The position numbers and the translations under genes were made by a program. 64,000 nucleotides of DNA from Nostocoides jenkinsii Ben 74 (GTDB lineage Bacteria; Actinomycetota; Actinomycetes; Actinomycetales; Dermatophilaceae): positions 266,271 to 330,270 of the forward strand of contig NZ_HF571038.1 in NCBI RefSeq assembly GCF_001046875.1, written 5' to 3'. Positions 45,560 through 54,673 of this stretch are shown here, piece by piece. Under the pieces are notes generated by a model, which was given only the letters and a program-made list of their open reading frames with translations, did not search any database and was not told where the DNA came from. Positions within the stretch are counted from its first letter, which is position 1. Every line of letters begins with the position of its first letter.

Positions 45560-47683
45560 GTGGCTGATCGGGATTCGGCGGCGGGCTTCCGGGCGGACGT
45601 CGAGGGCCTGCGAGCGATCGCGGTCCTGACGGTGATGTGGTTCCACGCCGGGCTGGGCGGGCTCACCGGCGGGTTCGCCGGGGTCGACATCTTCTTCGTC
45701 ATCTCGGGCTTCCTGATCACCGGACAATTGGTGCGAGAGGTCGAGGCCAGCGGGCGGATCTCCTTGCCCCGGTTCTATGCCCGCCGCGCCAAACGCCTCT
45801 TCCCGGCGGCGGCCACGGTGTTGGTGGCGACGGCGGTGCTGACGTTGCTGGCGCTGCCGCGCGTGACATGGCGGGACACCGGCGGCGACCTCGTAGCAGC
45901 CGCCGCGTATGTCGTGAACTGGCGGCTGGCGGCCCGATCCGTGGACTACCTCGCCACGGACACAGCGCACTCGCCGGTGCAGCAATTTTGGAGCTTGGCC
46001 GTCGAGGAGCAGTACTACTTGCTGTGGCCGGTGCTGCTCACGCTCGTTGCCGTCCTCATCCGGCGGTGGCGGTTGCCGGTGCGGCCGATGATGGGAGTGG
46101 GCCTCGCCGCGATCACGATTCCGTCGCTGGCGTGGTCGATTCACCTGACGTCGAGCGACCCGGCCCGGGCCTACTTCGTGACGACAACTCGCCTGTGGGA
46201 GTTGGGAATCGGTGCCCTGGTGGCCGTCGGTGCCCCCGTATGCCGCGCCCTCCCGCCGCGGGTCGGCGCGGCCTTGGCGTGGGCCGGGCTGGCCTTGATC
46301 GGTGTCGGGTTGTGGACGCAGGACACCACGACCTCGTGGCCGGGGTCGGCGGCGTTGGTCCCGGTCCTGGGAGCCGCCGCCGTGATCGCCGGTGGGGCCG
46401 CTGGAGGTTGGGCCAATGTTGGTGGGGCCGCCGTTGGTGGGGTCCGCGGTGGTGGGTGGGGCCCGGTGGCGCTGCTCGGCATACGCCCATTGGTGTGGAT
46501 CGGTGGACTGTCGTATTCGCTGTATCTCTGGCACTGGCCATTGGTCGTCGTGGCGACCCATGTGTTCGACGGGCTGGCACCGTGGCAAGGCGCCGCGGTC
46601 GTGGCGGCGAGCGTGGTGCCCGCCTGGGTGACGCAGCGCCTCATCGAGAACCCGCTGCGCTTCCATCCGGCCGTCGTCGCGCGCACGCGAACGGCGCTGC
46701 TGCTCGGTCTGGTGTGCTCCCTCGTGGGCGTCGGGACGGGAGCGACGCTGCTGCGGGCGGGAGGACACAGCGGCTTCGCCCCGATCGACCTGAGCTCGAT
46801 CCCCGTTTCGCGGGCGGGTGCCGGGGTGCTCGGGACCGGCGCGACGCCGCGGCCGGTCGAGATCGACCAACATCCGGTCGGGGTCACGCCCGATCCACTG
46901 CGCGCTCCCGACGACGCCCCGCGACTGTACGCCGACGATTGTCAGGTCGAGTTGGCTCCCGTTGAGGTCAAGGTATGCCGCTACGGCTCCCCGGGGTCGA
47001 GCAAAGTCCTTGCGCTGGTGGGGGACTCGAAGGCAGCGCAGTGGTTCCCGGCGATCGAGCGGTTCGCCGACACGCACGGCTGGGAGGTTCGGACCTATCT
47101 CAAGTCCAGCTGCCCATGGAGCCCGGCGCTGATCTATGGGGGAGTGGACGCCGACCACCGCTATGTCGCCTGCCAGGAGTGGGGCCGCGCCGTTCTCGCC
47201 CGGTTGAGCGGGCCCGAGCGGCCGACCGTCGTGGTGACGTCAGGGATACGGCGGGTCGCGTATGCCCCGGACGGCACCGAGCAACTGTCGGTCATGGTGG
47301 ACGGCTATGTGGACTACTGGCAGCGCCTGGGTCGGCTGGGGGTGCCCGTGGTGGCGGTGATGGACACCCCACAGCCGGGGCTCACGGCATACGTCTGCAT
47401 GACGGACCACCCGGGCGACTTCATGACTCGCTGCCGGGGCGCGTGGAACACCGGGTCAGGGGGTCTGGCGCTGGTGGAGGCGGTCAAGCGGGTGCCGACG
47501 GCGCGCCTGATCGATATGAATCCCTGGGTATGCCCGCAGCAAGGGTGCTGGCCGGTGATCGGCCATGTGCTGGTCTGGCGGCAAAGCGCCCACCTGACCG
47601 CCACCTATGTCGAGACCCTCGCCCCCGTCTTCGATGCGCGCCTCACCGCGGCGTTGCGGGAGTTGCGCGTCCCGGCCGGGTAG
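45560..47683 (+). CDS. OafA/YrhL-type O-acyltransferase with SGNH domain
   Basis: 707 residues. The membrane acyltransferase-3 domain (about 10 helices, residues 10-395) starts FRADVEGLRAIAVLTVMWFHAG and has GVDIFFVISGFLITG, PRFYARRAKRLFPA and HSPVQQFWSLAVEEQYYLLWP. After a linker the extracytoplasmic SGNH domain shows the nucleophile S490 in LALVGDSKAAQWFPA. Such enzymes move acetyl groups across the membrane onto peptidoglycan, teichoic acids or polysaccharides. The GDSK block replaces the usual GDSH. A glycine-rich, repeat-like tract (46390-46470) sits between two helices. It begins 14 bp after purU but probably belongs to envelope modification instead. Confidence 0.9.
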   Translation: MADRDSAAGFRADVEGLRAIAVLTVMWFHAGLGGLTGGFAGVDIFFVISGFLITGQLVREVEASGRISLPRFYARRAKRLFPAAATVLVATAVLTLLALPRVTWRDTGGDLVAAAAYVVNWRLAARSVDYLATDTAHSPVQQFWSLAVEEQYYLLWPVLLTLVAVLIRRWRLPVRPMMGVGLAAITIPSLAWSIHLTSSDPARAYFVTTTRLWELGIGALVAVGAPVCRALPPRVGAALAWAGLALIGVGLWTQDTTTSWPGSAALVPVLGAAAVIAGGAAGGWANVGGAAVGGVRGGGWGPVALLGIRPLVWIGGLSYSLYLWHWPLVVVATHVFDGLAPWQGAAVVAASVVPAWVTQRLIENPLRFHPAVVARTRTALLLGLVCSLVGVGTGATLLRAGGHSGFAPIDLSSIPVSRAGAGVLGTGATPRPVEIDQHPVGVTPDPLRAPDDAPRLYADDCQVELAPVEVKVCRYGSPGSSKVLALVGDSKAAQWFPAIERFADTHGWEVRTYLKSSCPWSPALIYGGVDADHRYVACQEWGRAVLARLSGPERPTVVVTSGIRRVAYAPDGTEQLSVMVDGYVDYWQRLGRLGVPVVAVMDTPQPGLTAYVCMTDHPGDFMTRCRGAWNTGSGGLALVEAVKRVPTARLIDMNPWVCPQQGCWPVIGHVLVWRQSAHLTATYVETLAPVFDARLTAALRELRVPAG

Positions 47684-47696
47684 CCACTTCCCGTCC

Positions 47697-47853
47697 TCGG
47701 GTCGAACTCCTGCGGACGCAATAACCCGCGGGTCGAACTCCGGCGGACGCAATGGCCCGCGGCGGACGCAATAGCCCGCCGCGGACGCAATAGCTATTGC
47801 GTCCGCGCCAGGTTATTGCGTCCGATTGAGTCCCGACTCCAGGTTATTGCGTC
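47697..47853. repeat. Intergenic cluster of GGACGCAATA repeats with a 26-bp perfect palindrome
   Basis: The motif GCGGACGCAAT occurs at 47712, 47743, 47762 and 47781 on the plus strand (steps 31, 19, 19) and three times inverted, at 47796-47806 and, without the outer GC, near 47813-47823 and 47843-47853. The fourth direct and first inverted copies abut to form a 26-bp palindrome at 47781-47806 with no spacer. GGGTCGAACTCC precedes the first two copies. There is no T-run. The cluster follows the acyltransferase stop and precedes a secreted deacetylase gene. Confidence 0.85.
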
Positions 47854-47875
47854 TCCTGCTGGTGCCTCCCTGGCC

Positions 47876-47929
47876 AACCCGTCCCACGCTGGGTCCCAAC
47901 ACAACCCGTCCCACGCTGGGTCCCAACAC
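47876..47929. repeat. Two perfect 27-bp tandem repeats
   Basis: The unit beginning AACCCGTCCCACGCTGGGTC is present at 47876-47902 and again at 47903-47929 without a mismatch, followed by the first four bases of a third copy. It ends 32 bp before the deacetylase start codon, so it lies where a promoter would be expected. Confidence 0.9.
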
Positions 47930-47961
47930 AACCGACGGGCGGGCTGGCACGTCATGGAGGT

Positions 47962-48963
47962 ATGGCTGCTAACTTCTCGGGCGTGACAAACGCCCGCCGC
48001 ATCGCTTCCGCACTGTCTGCTGTCGCTCTCGCGGGGGCGCTGCTACCAGGCACCTCCGCCTCGGCGGCAACGGTCAACTGCACCTCAAGCACGCCGCCCA
48101 CGTCGCGGCCGGCCATCAACTACGGCGACAGCGGAACCTGTGTGGCGCTGGCCCAGCGGCTGTTGAAGCAGGCCTACTTCTACAACGGGCCGACAACAGG
48201 CTTCTGGAATGCCGCCGCCCGCGACGCCATGATCAAGTTCGCCACGTCATACCGCCTCGTGCGCCGGGACGGCTCGGTGCGCAGCGCGGGCTGGGACGTG
48301 TTGACCAAGGTGAACGCGCCTTTCCAGAAGTACAAGTGCGGCAACGCCTCGACCGACAAGGTGCTCCTGGTCTTCGACGACGAGCCCACGAGCGCCACCT
48401 CATACAAGGCCCTGATCGACGCCGCGAAGGCCGGGGGCTATGGCATCGGCATCGCCCCCAATGGCAAGTTCGTCGCCTCCGGCTTGGTCGATGTGACGAT
48501 GGCACGCAACCGCGGCCTGCTCGTGGTCGACCACACCTATGACCACGATCTGCTCACGAATATGAGCTATGACCAGGTCGTCTGGGAGATCACGCGGCCT
48601 TACAACGGAAGCAACTACGTCCGCCCGCCCTATGGCGCCTACAACTCCACGGTCGAGACGGCCTTCGCGAAGTACAAGAAGAACAACTGCCTGTGGGACG
48701 TCGACCCCCGCGACTGGGCGCGCTCGACGAGCAAGGCTCCGCTCGAGGTCCCCGACTTCAAGGTGACCCCGCAACAGGCCGCGGACTACATCGTCGGCAA
48801 CGCCTGGGGAGGCTCGACCGTGGTGGTCCACCTCCAGCACCTCGGCACCGATGCGTCCCTGCTGAAGTACATCGACGACGGCCTGCGGCAGCGCGGCCTG
48901 CGCCTTTGCCGCAACTGGCCACGCCCGACCAACGTCCTGATGCCGAACCAGTACTGCCTCTGA
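47962..48963 (+). CDS. Secreted polysaccharide deacetylase with peptidoglycan-binding-like domain
   Basis: 333 residues. Signal peptide (ARRIASALSAVALAGALLPGTSASA), then a PG_binding_1-like domain (INYGDSGTCVALAQRLLKQAYFYNGPTTGFWNAAARDAMIKF), then a NodB homology domain. Motif 1 reads VFDDEP (D139, D140) where TFDDGP is usual; the metal-binding HxxxH is present as H191 and H195 (HTYDH), motif 3 is RPPYG near residue 221, and the last motif is VVVHLQH. Likely removes acetyl groups from cell-wall glycan. The Gly-to-Glu change beside the catalytic Asp is unusual. GGAGG lies only 1 base before ATG 47962, so the exact start is uncertain (GTG 47983 is an alternative). Confidence 0.85.
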   Translation: MAANFSGVTNARRIASALSAVALAGALLPGTSASAATVNCTSSTPPTSRPAINYGDSGTCVALAQRLLKQAYFYNGPTTGFWNAAARDAMIKFATSYRLVRRDGSVRSAGWDVLTKVNAPFQKYKCGNASTDKVLLVFDDEPTSATSYKALIDAAKAGGYGIGIAPNGKFVASGLVDVTMARNRGLLVVDHTYDHDLLTNMSYDQVVWEITRPYNGSNYVRPPYGAYNSTVETAFAKYKKNNCLWDVDPRDWARSTSKAPLEVPDFKVTPQQAADYIVGNAWGGSTVVVHLQHLGTDASLLKYIDDGLRQRGLRLCRNWPRPTNVLMPNQYCL

Positions 48964-49004
48964 AACTCCGGCCGCAACCAGCATCAGCGACCCCTGCCAA
49001 CACA

Positions 49005-49063
49005 TCGACGGGCAGAGACACGCCGTATGCCGAGGCGATCCTCGGCGTGTCTCTGCCCGTCGA
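49005..49063. terminator. Large bidirectional hairpin terminator
   Basis: Two perfect 21-base arms (49005-49025 and 49043-49063) flank a 17-base loop; a second, alternative stem CCGAGG/CCTCGG (49030-49035, 49040-49045) overlaps the loop and the second arm. It lies between the convergent deacetylase and 5'-nucleotidase genes and would end both transcripts. Confidence 0.85.
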
Positions 49064-49079
49064 CTGGGGCTAGGTCGAG

Positions 49080-50798
49080 TTAGAGACCCGCCACCCGGTC
49101 CGGGGGCGGGGTGACACCCGGGTGGGTCCCGAGGTAGTCGACGACATTCGCCAGGTCTTCCTTGCCGCCGACCAGGTTGGTACCGGCCGTGAATCCCGTG
49201 AACGAGTCACCGCCATTGGCGAGGAAGTTGAGCGTGCCGACCCGGTAGGTCGCCGTCATGCTCATCGGGGCGCCATTGAGCATCATCGAGGAGGCGACGA
49301 CTCGGCTGCCCTGCGGTTGGGTGGCATCCCAGGTGTAGGTGAAGCCGTCGGACACACCCAGCGCGAGGTTGTCGCGGCCGCCGGAACGACCGGCGACGTA
49401 CTGCTGCTCCAAGGTGTCCTTGATCTGCTGTCCCGTCATGTCGAGGGTGACCAAGAGGTTCCCGAAGGGCGAGGTGTTGTAGGCCTCGGTGTAGGTGATC
49501 TCACCCGGCTGCTCGCCATTGCTGATCTGGTCGACCAGGAAGGATGCCCGGACACCACCGACGTTCATGAACGCGATCTGGCTGCCACCGGACTGCGTGC
49601 CCCACTTGATGATGTCGGCCATCAAGTCCGCCATCGGGGTTTCGATGCCACGGTCGCCATTGGAGTCACCCTTGACGTCTGCCGCGACGGTGCCCACGAC
49701 GCGGCCGGCCATCGGGCCGGCGAGCGCGCGCCACTTGTCGAGCACGGCGGTCTCGGCCGGGTCGGGCGTGGACGTGCGGTCGACGATGACATTCGTGGCG
49801 CGCAGGGTCGGACGCACGATGTCGTGGGTGACGGTGTCGATCTGGAAGTAGGACTCCGTGACCAACTGCCCATACGACGCCGCCGACGTGAGCAGCCGGG
49901 GACGGCCGAGGGAGTCGGTGATCTTGCAGATGTAGGGCTGGTGCGTGTGTCCGGACACGACCATGTCGATGGCTGGGTTGACCCGCTGCGCGATGCTCAG
50001 GATCGGGCCGGAGGCGGCGGTGCAGTCACTGAGGCCGCCGGTCTGGTTGAGGCCCTCGTGGATGAGCAGGACGATCGCCTTCACCCCGGACTTCATCAGG
50101 TTGTTGGCCTCGCGGTTGGCCGCGTTCACCTCGTCCTGGAAGACCACGCTTGACACCCCGGCCGGGTCGACCAGCGACGGCGTGCCCTTGAGCGTCATGC
50201 CAATGAAGCCGATCTTCTGCCCGTTCACGGTGCGCACGGCCGTGGCCGCGAGCAAGGGCTTGCCGGTCGACTTCTTGATGACGTTCGCGGTCAGATACGG
50301 GAAGTTGGCCCCGGCATACGGCTGGTCGGGGAAGTAGCAGCCGGCGACCGGGTGGCAGCCGCCGTTCTGCATCCGCAAGAGTTCGGCCGTGCCCTCGTCG
50401 AACTCGTGGTTGCCAACGCTGGACACGTCGAGACCGAGCGTGTTGAGCGATTCGATGGACGGCTCGTCGTGGAACATGCCCGACAGGAAGGTCGAGCCAC
50501 CGATCAGGTCACCGGCCGCGACCGTGAGACTGTTCGGGTCGCCGATCTTCTTGCGAAGTTGGGTGAGTTTGGCCGAGAGATACTCCACGCCTCCCGCGGG
50601 GGTTTGGCTCGGGTCCGCAGCCATGGGCTTGTCGGTGGCCTCAAGGTGGCCGTGGTAGTCGTTGAACGACAACAACTGCACGGTGATTCTCGGGTTGACC
50701 TTCTCGGTGTCCGCGCTGGCGCCGCCGGCCCCAGCCAGGGACGCGGCCATCGCGGCGACCGCCGTGGTGGTCGCGATCGCGGTGAATTTCCGTCGCAC
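49080..50798 (-). CDS. Secreted bifunctional metallophosphatase/5'-nucleotidase
   Basis: 572 residues from GTG 50798 (GAGGAA just upstream); a longer frame to 50846 lacks a better site. Signal peptide RRKFTAIATTTAVAAMAASLAGAGGASA. The metallophosphatase domain shows LLSFNDYHGHLE, AAGDLIGGSTFLSG, SVGNHEFDEG, and GHTHQPYI; the C-terminal nucleotidase domain shows FMNVGGVRASF, YNTSPFGNLLVTLDMTGQQIKDTLEQQ and VGTLNFLANGGDSFTGF. It releases phosphate and nucleosides from extracellular nucleotides. No wall anchor or transmembrane tail is present, so the protein is probably fully secreted. Confidence 0.93.
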   Translation of the reverse strand: MRRKFTAIATTTAVAAMAASLAGAGGASADTEKVNPRITVQLLSFNDYHGHLEATDKPMAADPSQTPAGGVEYLSAKLTQLRKKIGDPNSLTVAAGDLIGGSTFLSGMFHDEPSIESLNTLGLDVSSVGNHEFDEGTAELLRMQNGGCHPVAGCYFPDQPYAGANFPYLTANVIKKSTGKPLLAATAVRTVNGQKIGFIGMTLKGTPSLVDPAGVSSVVFQDEVNAANREANNLMKSGVKAIVLLIHEGLNQTGGLSDCTAASGPILSIAQRVNPAIDMVVSGHTHQPYICKITDSLGRPRLLTSAASYGQLVTESYFQIDTVTHDIVRPTLRATNVIVDRTSTPDPAETAVLDKWRALAGPMAGRVVGTVAADVKGDSNGDRGIETPMADLMADIIKWGTQSGGSQIAFMNVGGVRASFLVDQISNGEQPGEITYTEAYNTSPFGNLLVTLDMTGQQIKDTLEQQYVAGRSGGRDNLALGVSDGFTYTWDATQPQGSRVVASSMMLNGAPMSMTATYRVGTLNFLANGGDSFTGFTAGTNLVGGKEDLANVVDYLGTHPGVTPPPDRVAGL

Positions 50799-50939
50799 TC
50801 TTTCCTCTGTCCTCCCAGGTGCGAACGGCGCTGTACCGTTCGCCACTGCCAGGGGACGCTACCGGCCATAACGCGCGGGCGGGAGACCCCGCGCGCGGAT
50901 TTCACCCAACTTTCTCCGGCGACATTCGGGAGCGGCGCT

Positions 50940-50962
50940 CAAGGCCGTCGCCCGCGGCCTTG
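50940..50962 (-). terminator. Hairpin downstream of the S9 peptidase gene
   Basis: CAAGGCC at 50940-50946 pairs with GGCCTTG at 50956-50962 around a 9-base loop, 4 bp beyond the stop codon of the peptidase gene on the minus strand. No U-run follows. Confidence 0.5.
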
Positions 50963-50966
50963 CCGA

Positions 50967-53099
50967 CTACCCCACGCCCAACTGGTCCAGCAGCACCGCC
51001 CAGTCCCAGGCGATCTCGTGCCATGCGTCATACCGACCGCTGCGACCGCCGTGCCCCGCCGACATCTCCGTGTGCAGCAGGATCGGCCGCGTCGTCGAAT
51101 CGTTCGTTGCGTGGGTGCGCAGTTTCGCGATCCACTTCGCCGGCTCCGTCACCAGGACGCGGGTGTCGTGCAGCGACGTGGTGGCCAGGATGGCGGGGTA
51201 GTCCGTGCGGCCGACATTGTCATAGGGGGCATAGCTCGCCATCACCTCATATGCCGCGGCATCCCCCAGCGGATTGCCCCACTCCTCCCACTCCCCCACC
51301 GTCAGGGGCAGATCCGGGTCGAGCATCGAGGTAAGGGCGTCGACGAAGGGCACCTTCGCGTGCGCGAACCGGAACCGGTCCGGGGCCAGGTTGAGCACGG
51401 CGCCGATCAGCAGCCCGCCGGCGGAGCCGCCCTCGCAGGCGAGACGTGCGGGGTCCGCCCAGCGGCCTCGCACAGCATCGGCGACGGCGACGAAGTCGGT
51501 GAAGGTGTTGCGCTTGCGTTCGAGCTTCCCGTCGTCGTACCAGCCCCGCCCCATCTCGCCCCCGCCTCGGACGTGCGCGACGACATAGACCAGCCCGCGG
51601 TCGAGCAGGCTCAGCCGAGCCACCGAGAAGTAGGGATCGTTGGGAATCTCATAGGCGCCATACCCCGTCAACAGGGCGGGAGCCGTGCCATCGGCCACGA
51701 CGTCAGCACGGCGGACAACAGACACCGGTATGGCCGTGCCGTCCCCCGCGCGGACCCACTCCCGGGACTCGACGTAGTCGCCCGGGTCGTAGCCGCCGAG
51801 GACCGGTTGGCGCTTGACGAGGGCGCGGGCACCGGTCAGCGGGTCCACGTCATAGGTCGATCGGGGTACGACGAAGCTCTCCTCGACGACGGTCAGCACC
51901 GGTGCGTCGAGTTCGGGGTTCTCTGCCAGCGCGACGGTGTTGAGGTCCCCGCCGGCGGGCCAGTCGATCGGGTCACCGAACCCGGTCGGTGAGCCGGGGT
52001 CGCGCGGCAAGACCCGCAGCGTGGGGAGGCCCTGCGCGCGGAGGGACAGCACGGCATACGCCTCGAAGGTGTCGATGTCGAGGAACCGCTCCCCCGGCCC
52101 GGAGGCGAGAACGGGAACCCAGTCGGCAGGGTCGGTGCTGGTCAGGGGTGCGGCGGCGAGATCTGCCTCGGGGTTGTGGGTGTTGTGAACGATGAGGAGG
52201 CGATCGCCGTCGACTTCGATGTCGTATTCGATGCCCTCCCGGCGCGGCGCGACGCAGCGCCAGGCGCCGAGGGGGTCATCCGCGGGCAGCAGCCACGTCT
52301 CGCTCGTGGTCTTGGACCCGACGCCGATCATCAGGAAACGGTCGTCCCGGCTACCGCCGATGCCCATCCAGAAGCGCTCGTCGTCTTCCTGATACACCAG
52401 CACGTCCCGATCGGCCAGCGTGCCGATCTCGTGGCGCCAGACCTGATGCGGGCGCCAGGCGTCGTCCAGGGCGATGTGGAACAGATACCGCCCCGAGGCA
52501 TCGAACTGCAGGCCGTAGCCGGCCCCGGCGATGGCGGCATCGACAACATGACCAGACTCGATCTCGGTGACGGTCACCGCGAACCGCTCGTCGCCTTCCA
52601 GGTCGATCGCCGCGGCGAGATAGCGGTGGTCGGCGCTGACTGTGAGGGCTCCCACCGCAAAGAACTCGTGACCCGCCGCCGCCTGATTGCCGTCGAGGAG
52701 GATCTGCTCGCCCGGCAAGGTGCGACCGGCCTCGATGTCAGGTCGAGGTTCACCCTTGACCCGCGGGCTGCGGGCGTGAATGGCGTACTGCTGGCCTTCG
52801 ATGGTCCGCGAGTAGTACCACCACGGTCCATCACCGACGGGCACCGAGAGGTCACTCTCCTGCACGCGCCCCTTGATCTCCGTGAACAGTTGCTCCCGCA
52901 GCGGCGCGAGATGCGCGGTGCGGGCCGCGGCATACGCGTTCTCGGCCTCGAGATAGGCGATGAGTTCCGGGTCTCTGCGATCCTTCATCCAGTCGTAGGG
53001 ATCGCTCGCCGTCACGCCGTGATGGGTGCGCTCGAACGCGCGCATCGGGGCGATCGGGGGCGTGTTGTCAGAGCCCGAGGGCGTCAGCGGTGCGGTCAC
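50967..53099 (-). CDS. ptrB: Oligopeptidase B (S9A serine peptidase)
   Basis: 710 residues, GTG start. The N-terminal seven-bladed propeller follows DPYDWMKDRRDPELIAYLEAENAYA; the alpha/beta-hydrolase domain has YVVAHVRGGGEMGRGWYDDGKL, the nucleophile serine in CEGGSAGGLLIGAVLN, aspartate in TSLHDTRVLVTEPAKW and histidine in MSAGHGGRSGRY. Oligopeptidase B cleaves short peptides after Arg or Lys in the cytosol. There is no signal peptide. Single-gene unit, followed by a small hairpin. Confidence 0.92.
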   Translation of the reverse strand: MTAPLTPSGSDNTPPIAPMRAFERTHHGVTASDPYDWMKDRRDPELIAYLEAENAYAAARTAHLAPLREQLFTEIKGRVQESDLSVPVGDGPWWYYSRTIEGQQYAIHARSPRVKGEPRPDIEAGRTLPGEQILLDGNQAAAGHEFFAVGALTVSADHRYLAAAIDLEGDERFAVTVTEIESGHVVDAAIAGAGYGLQFDASGRYLFHIALDDAWRPHQVWRHEIGTLADRDVLVYQEDDERFWMGIGGSRDDRFLMIGVGSKTTSETWLLPADDPLGAWRCVAPRREGIEYDIEVDGDRLLIVHNTHNPEADLAAAPLTSTDPADWVPVLASGPGERFLDIDTFEAYAVLSLRAQGLPTLRVLPRDPGSPTGFGDPIDWPAGGDLNTVALAENPELDAPVLTVVEESFVVPRSTYDVDPLTGARALVKRQPVLGGYDPGDYVESREWVRAGDGTAIPVSVVRRADVVADGTAPALLTGYGAYEIPNDPYFSVARLSLLDRGLVYVVAHVRGGGEMGRGWYDDGKLERKRNTFTDFVAVADAVRGRWADPARLACEGGSAGGLLIGAVLNLAPDRFRFAHAKVPFVDALTSMLDPDLPLTVGEWEEWGNPLGDAAAYEVMASYAPYDNVGRTDYPAILATTSLHDTRVLVTEPAKWIAKLRTHATNDSTTRPILLHTEMSAGHGGRSGRYDAWHEIAWDWAVLLDQLGVG

Positions 53100-53202
53100 C
53101 GCGTCAATCTAGTTTGTGGGGCGTGGGCATTCCCCGGCAGTCCCGGACGGGGTCCTCGCGAAGTATCGGAGCGAGGAACGAGCGGAGAACTTCGTGGGGT
53201 TA

Positions 53203-54615
53203 TTAAAAGCCGGCGCCAGGGTTGAGGATGCCGGCCGGGTCGAGGGCATCCTTTATCCGCAGGGTCAACGCCATCACGTCGGGGCCCAGCTGATCGGATA
53301 GAGCGGCCCGCTTGAGGCGGCCGATGCCGTGCTCGCCCGTGATCGTCCCACCGAGCGAAATCGCCAGTGCCAACACCTCGTCGAAGGCCTTCCTGGCGGA
53401 CCGGGCCATGGCCGCGTCGGCCGCATCGAAGACAACGATCGGATGCGTGTTGCCGTCGCCGGCGTGGGCCACCGTCGGGATCCCGACACCGTTGCGCACG
53501 GCGATGTCCTCGATGCCGGTGAGCAGGGTGGGCAGGAGCGGCACCGGGACGCCGACATCCTCCAAGAGCAGTGAGCCGAGGCGTTCGACCGCCGGGAAGG
53601 CCGCCCGGCGGGCGGCCACGAACCCGGCGCCCTCCTCGGGATCGTAGGTGGCGAAAACTTCGGTCGCGCCGTTGGCGATGCAGGCCGCCTCGATGACGGC
53701 CACCTCCGCCACGGCCGCCTCACCGGGGGCATCCGACTGAACCAGCAACAAAGCCCCGGCCGACCGGTCCAGGCCCATCCGGGTGTAGTCCTCCACGGCA
53801 TTGATCGACGCCCGATCCATCAACTCGACCATGGCGGGCCGGACCCGCGCGCACATCGCGACGACCGCATCGGCGGCGCCCTGCACCGTGGGGAAGCTCG
53901 CGACCAGCGTCGCCGGCGGCGGTGGGGTCGGGACCAGGCGCAGGATCGCGCGGGTGACGATGCCGAGCGTCCCCTCGCTGCCGACGAAGAGCTTGACCAG
54001 GGAGAGCCCGGCCACATCCTTGACCCGCTGCCCGCCCAGCTTGACCAGGGTGCCGTCCGCGAGCACGACGTCGAGGCCGAGGACGTAGTCGGTGGTCACG
54101 CCATACTTCACGCAACACAGCCCGCCGGCATTGGTGGCGACGTTGCCGCCGATCGAGCAGATCTCGAAGGAACTCGGGTCCGGCGGATACCACAGCCCGT
54201 GCTCGGCGGCGGCCGCCTTGACCTGGGCGTTCAATGCCCCCGGCTCCACGATCGCGGTCCGCGTCGCCACGTCGATCTCGATCGCCGTCATCCGATCCAG
54301 ACTGAGCGTCAGTGCCCCGTCGACGGCGAGGGACCCGCCGGACAGTCCCGATCCCGCTCCCCTGGGGACGATGGGTATGCCGCGCGCCGCCGCCCAGCGC
54401 ACGCCGGCTTGGACCTCATCAACGGTCCGGGGCCGCAGGACGGCCAGGGGCTGCCCCGCGCTGGCGTCGCGAGTCCAGTCGGTGCGGTAGGCATCCATGA
54501 CGGCCGGATCGGTGACAACGACGTCCGGACCTAGCTCCTGCAGGAGTTCGGTCTGCAGTTGCTGGACCGGTGGATGGTCGGCAGCCTGGGGCGCGGTTGA
54601 TGAGTCGGACGACAT
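53203..54615 (-). CDS. GlcD-type FAD-binding oxidoreductase
   Basis: 470 residues from ATG 54615, which has an AAAGGTG site; a longer frame has no support. PCMH FAD domain PRTVDEVQAGVRWAAARGIPIVPRGAGSGLSGGSLAVDG, then DPSSFEICSIGGNVATNAGGLCCVKYGVTTDYVLGLDVVLADG, and the substrate domain with VAHAGDGNTHPIVVFD and LGGTITGEHGIGRLKR. This is the glycolate/D-lactate dehydrogenase family; actinobacterial members of this length oxidise D-2-hydroxyacids, but the exact substrate is not readable. No GlcE/GlcF partner is adjacent. The gene ends with tandem stops (TAATAA). Confidence 0.88.
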   Translation of the reverse strand: MSSDSSTAPQAADHPPVQQLQTELLQELGPDVVVTDPAVMDAYRTDWTRDASAGQPLAVLRPRTVDEVQAGVRWAAARGIPIVPRGAGSGLSGGSLAVDGALTLSLDRMTAIEIDVATRTAIVEPGALNAQVKAAAAEHGLWYPPDPSSFEICSIGGNVATNAGGLCCVKYGVTTDYVLGLDVVLADGTLVKLGGQRVKDVAGLSLVKLFVGSEGTLGIVTRAILRLVPTPPPPATLVASFPTVQGAADAVVAMCARVRPAMVELMDRASINAVEDYTRMGLDRSAGALLLVQSDAPGEAAVAEVAVIEAACIANGATEVFATYDPEEGAGFVAARRAAFPAVERLGSLLLEDVGVPVPLLPTLLTGIEDIAVRNGVGIPTVAHAGDGNTHPIVVFDAADAAMARSARKAFDEVLALAISLGGTITGEHGIGRLKRAALSDQLGPDVMALTLRIKDALDPAGILNPGAGF

Positions 54616-54673
54616 GGGGGTCACCTTTGGCAACTTAGCCCCTGGGGACACTCAGTTAGCCCGGTGGGCACCC

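Noticed and set aside
46390-46470. Glycine-rich repeat in the acyltransferase as a phase-variable tract
   Set aside because: The units are imperfect and keep the frame; it looks like a flexible loop between helices, and no homopolymer is long enough for switching.
47697-47760. tRNA gene (GGGTCGAACTCC resembles a T-arm)
   Set aside because: The loop is not TTCRANN, no acceptor stem, D-arm or anticodon arm can be drawn, and the segment is duplicated as part of the repeat cluster.
47697-47815. CRISPR array
   Set aside because: Repeats are 11-13 bp with 6-20 bp gaps, partly inverted and similar between copies; no cas genes nearby.
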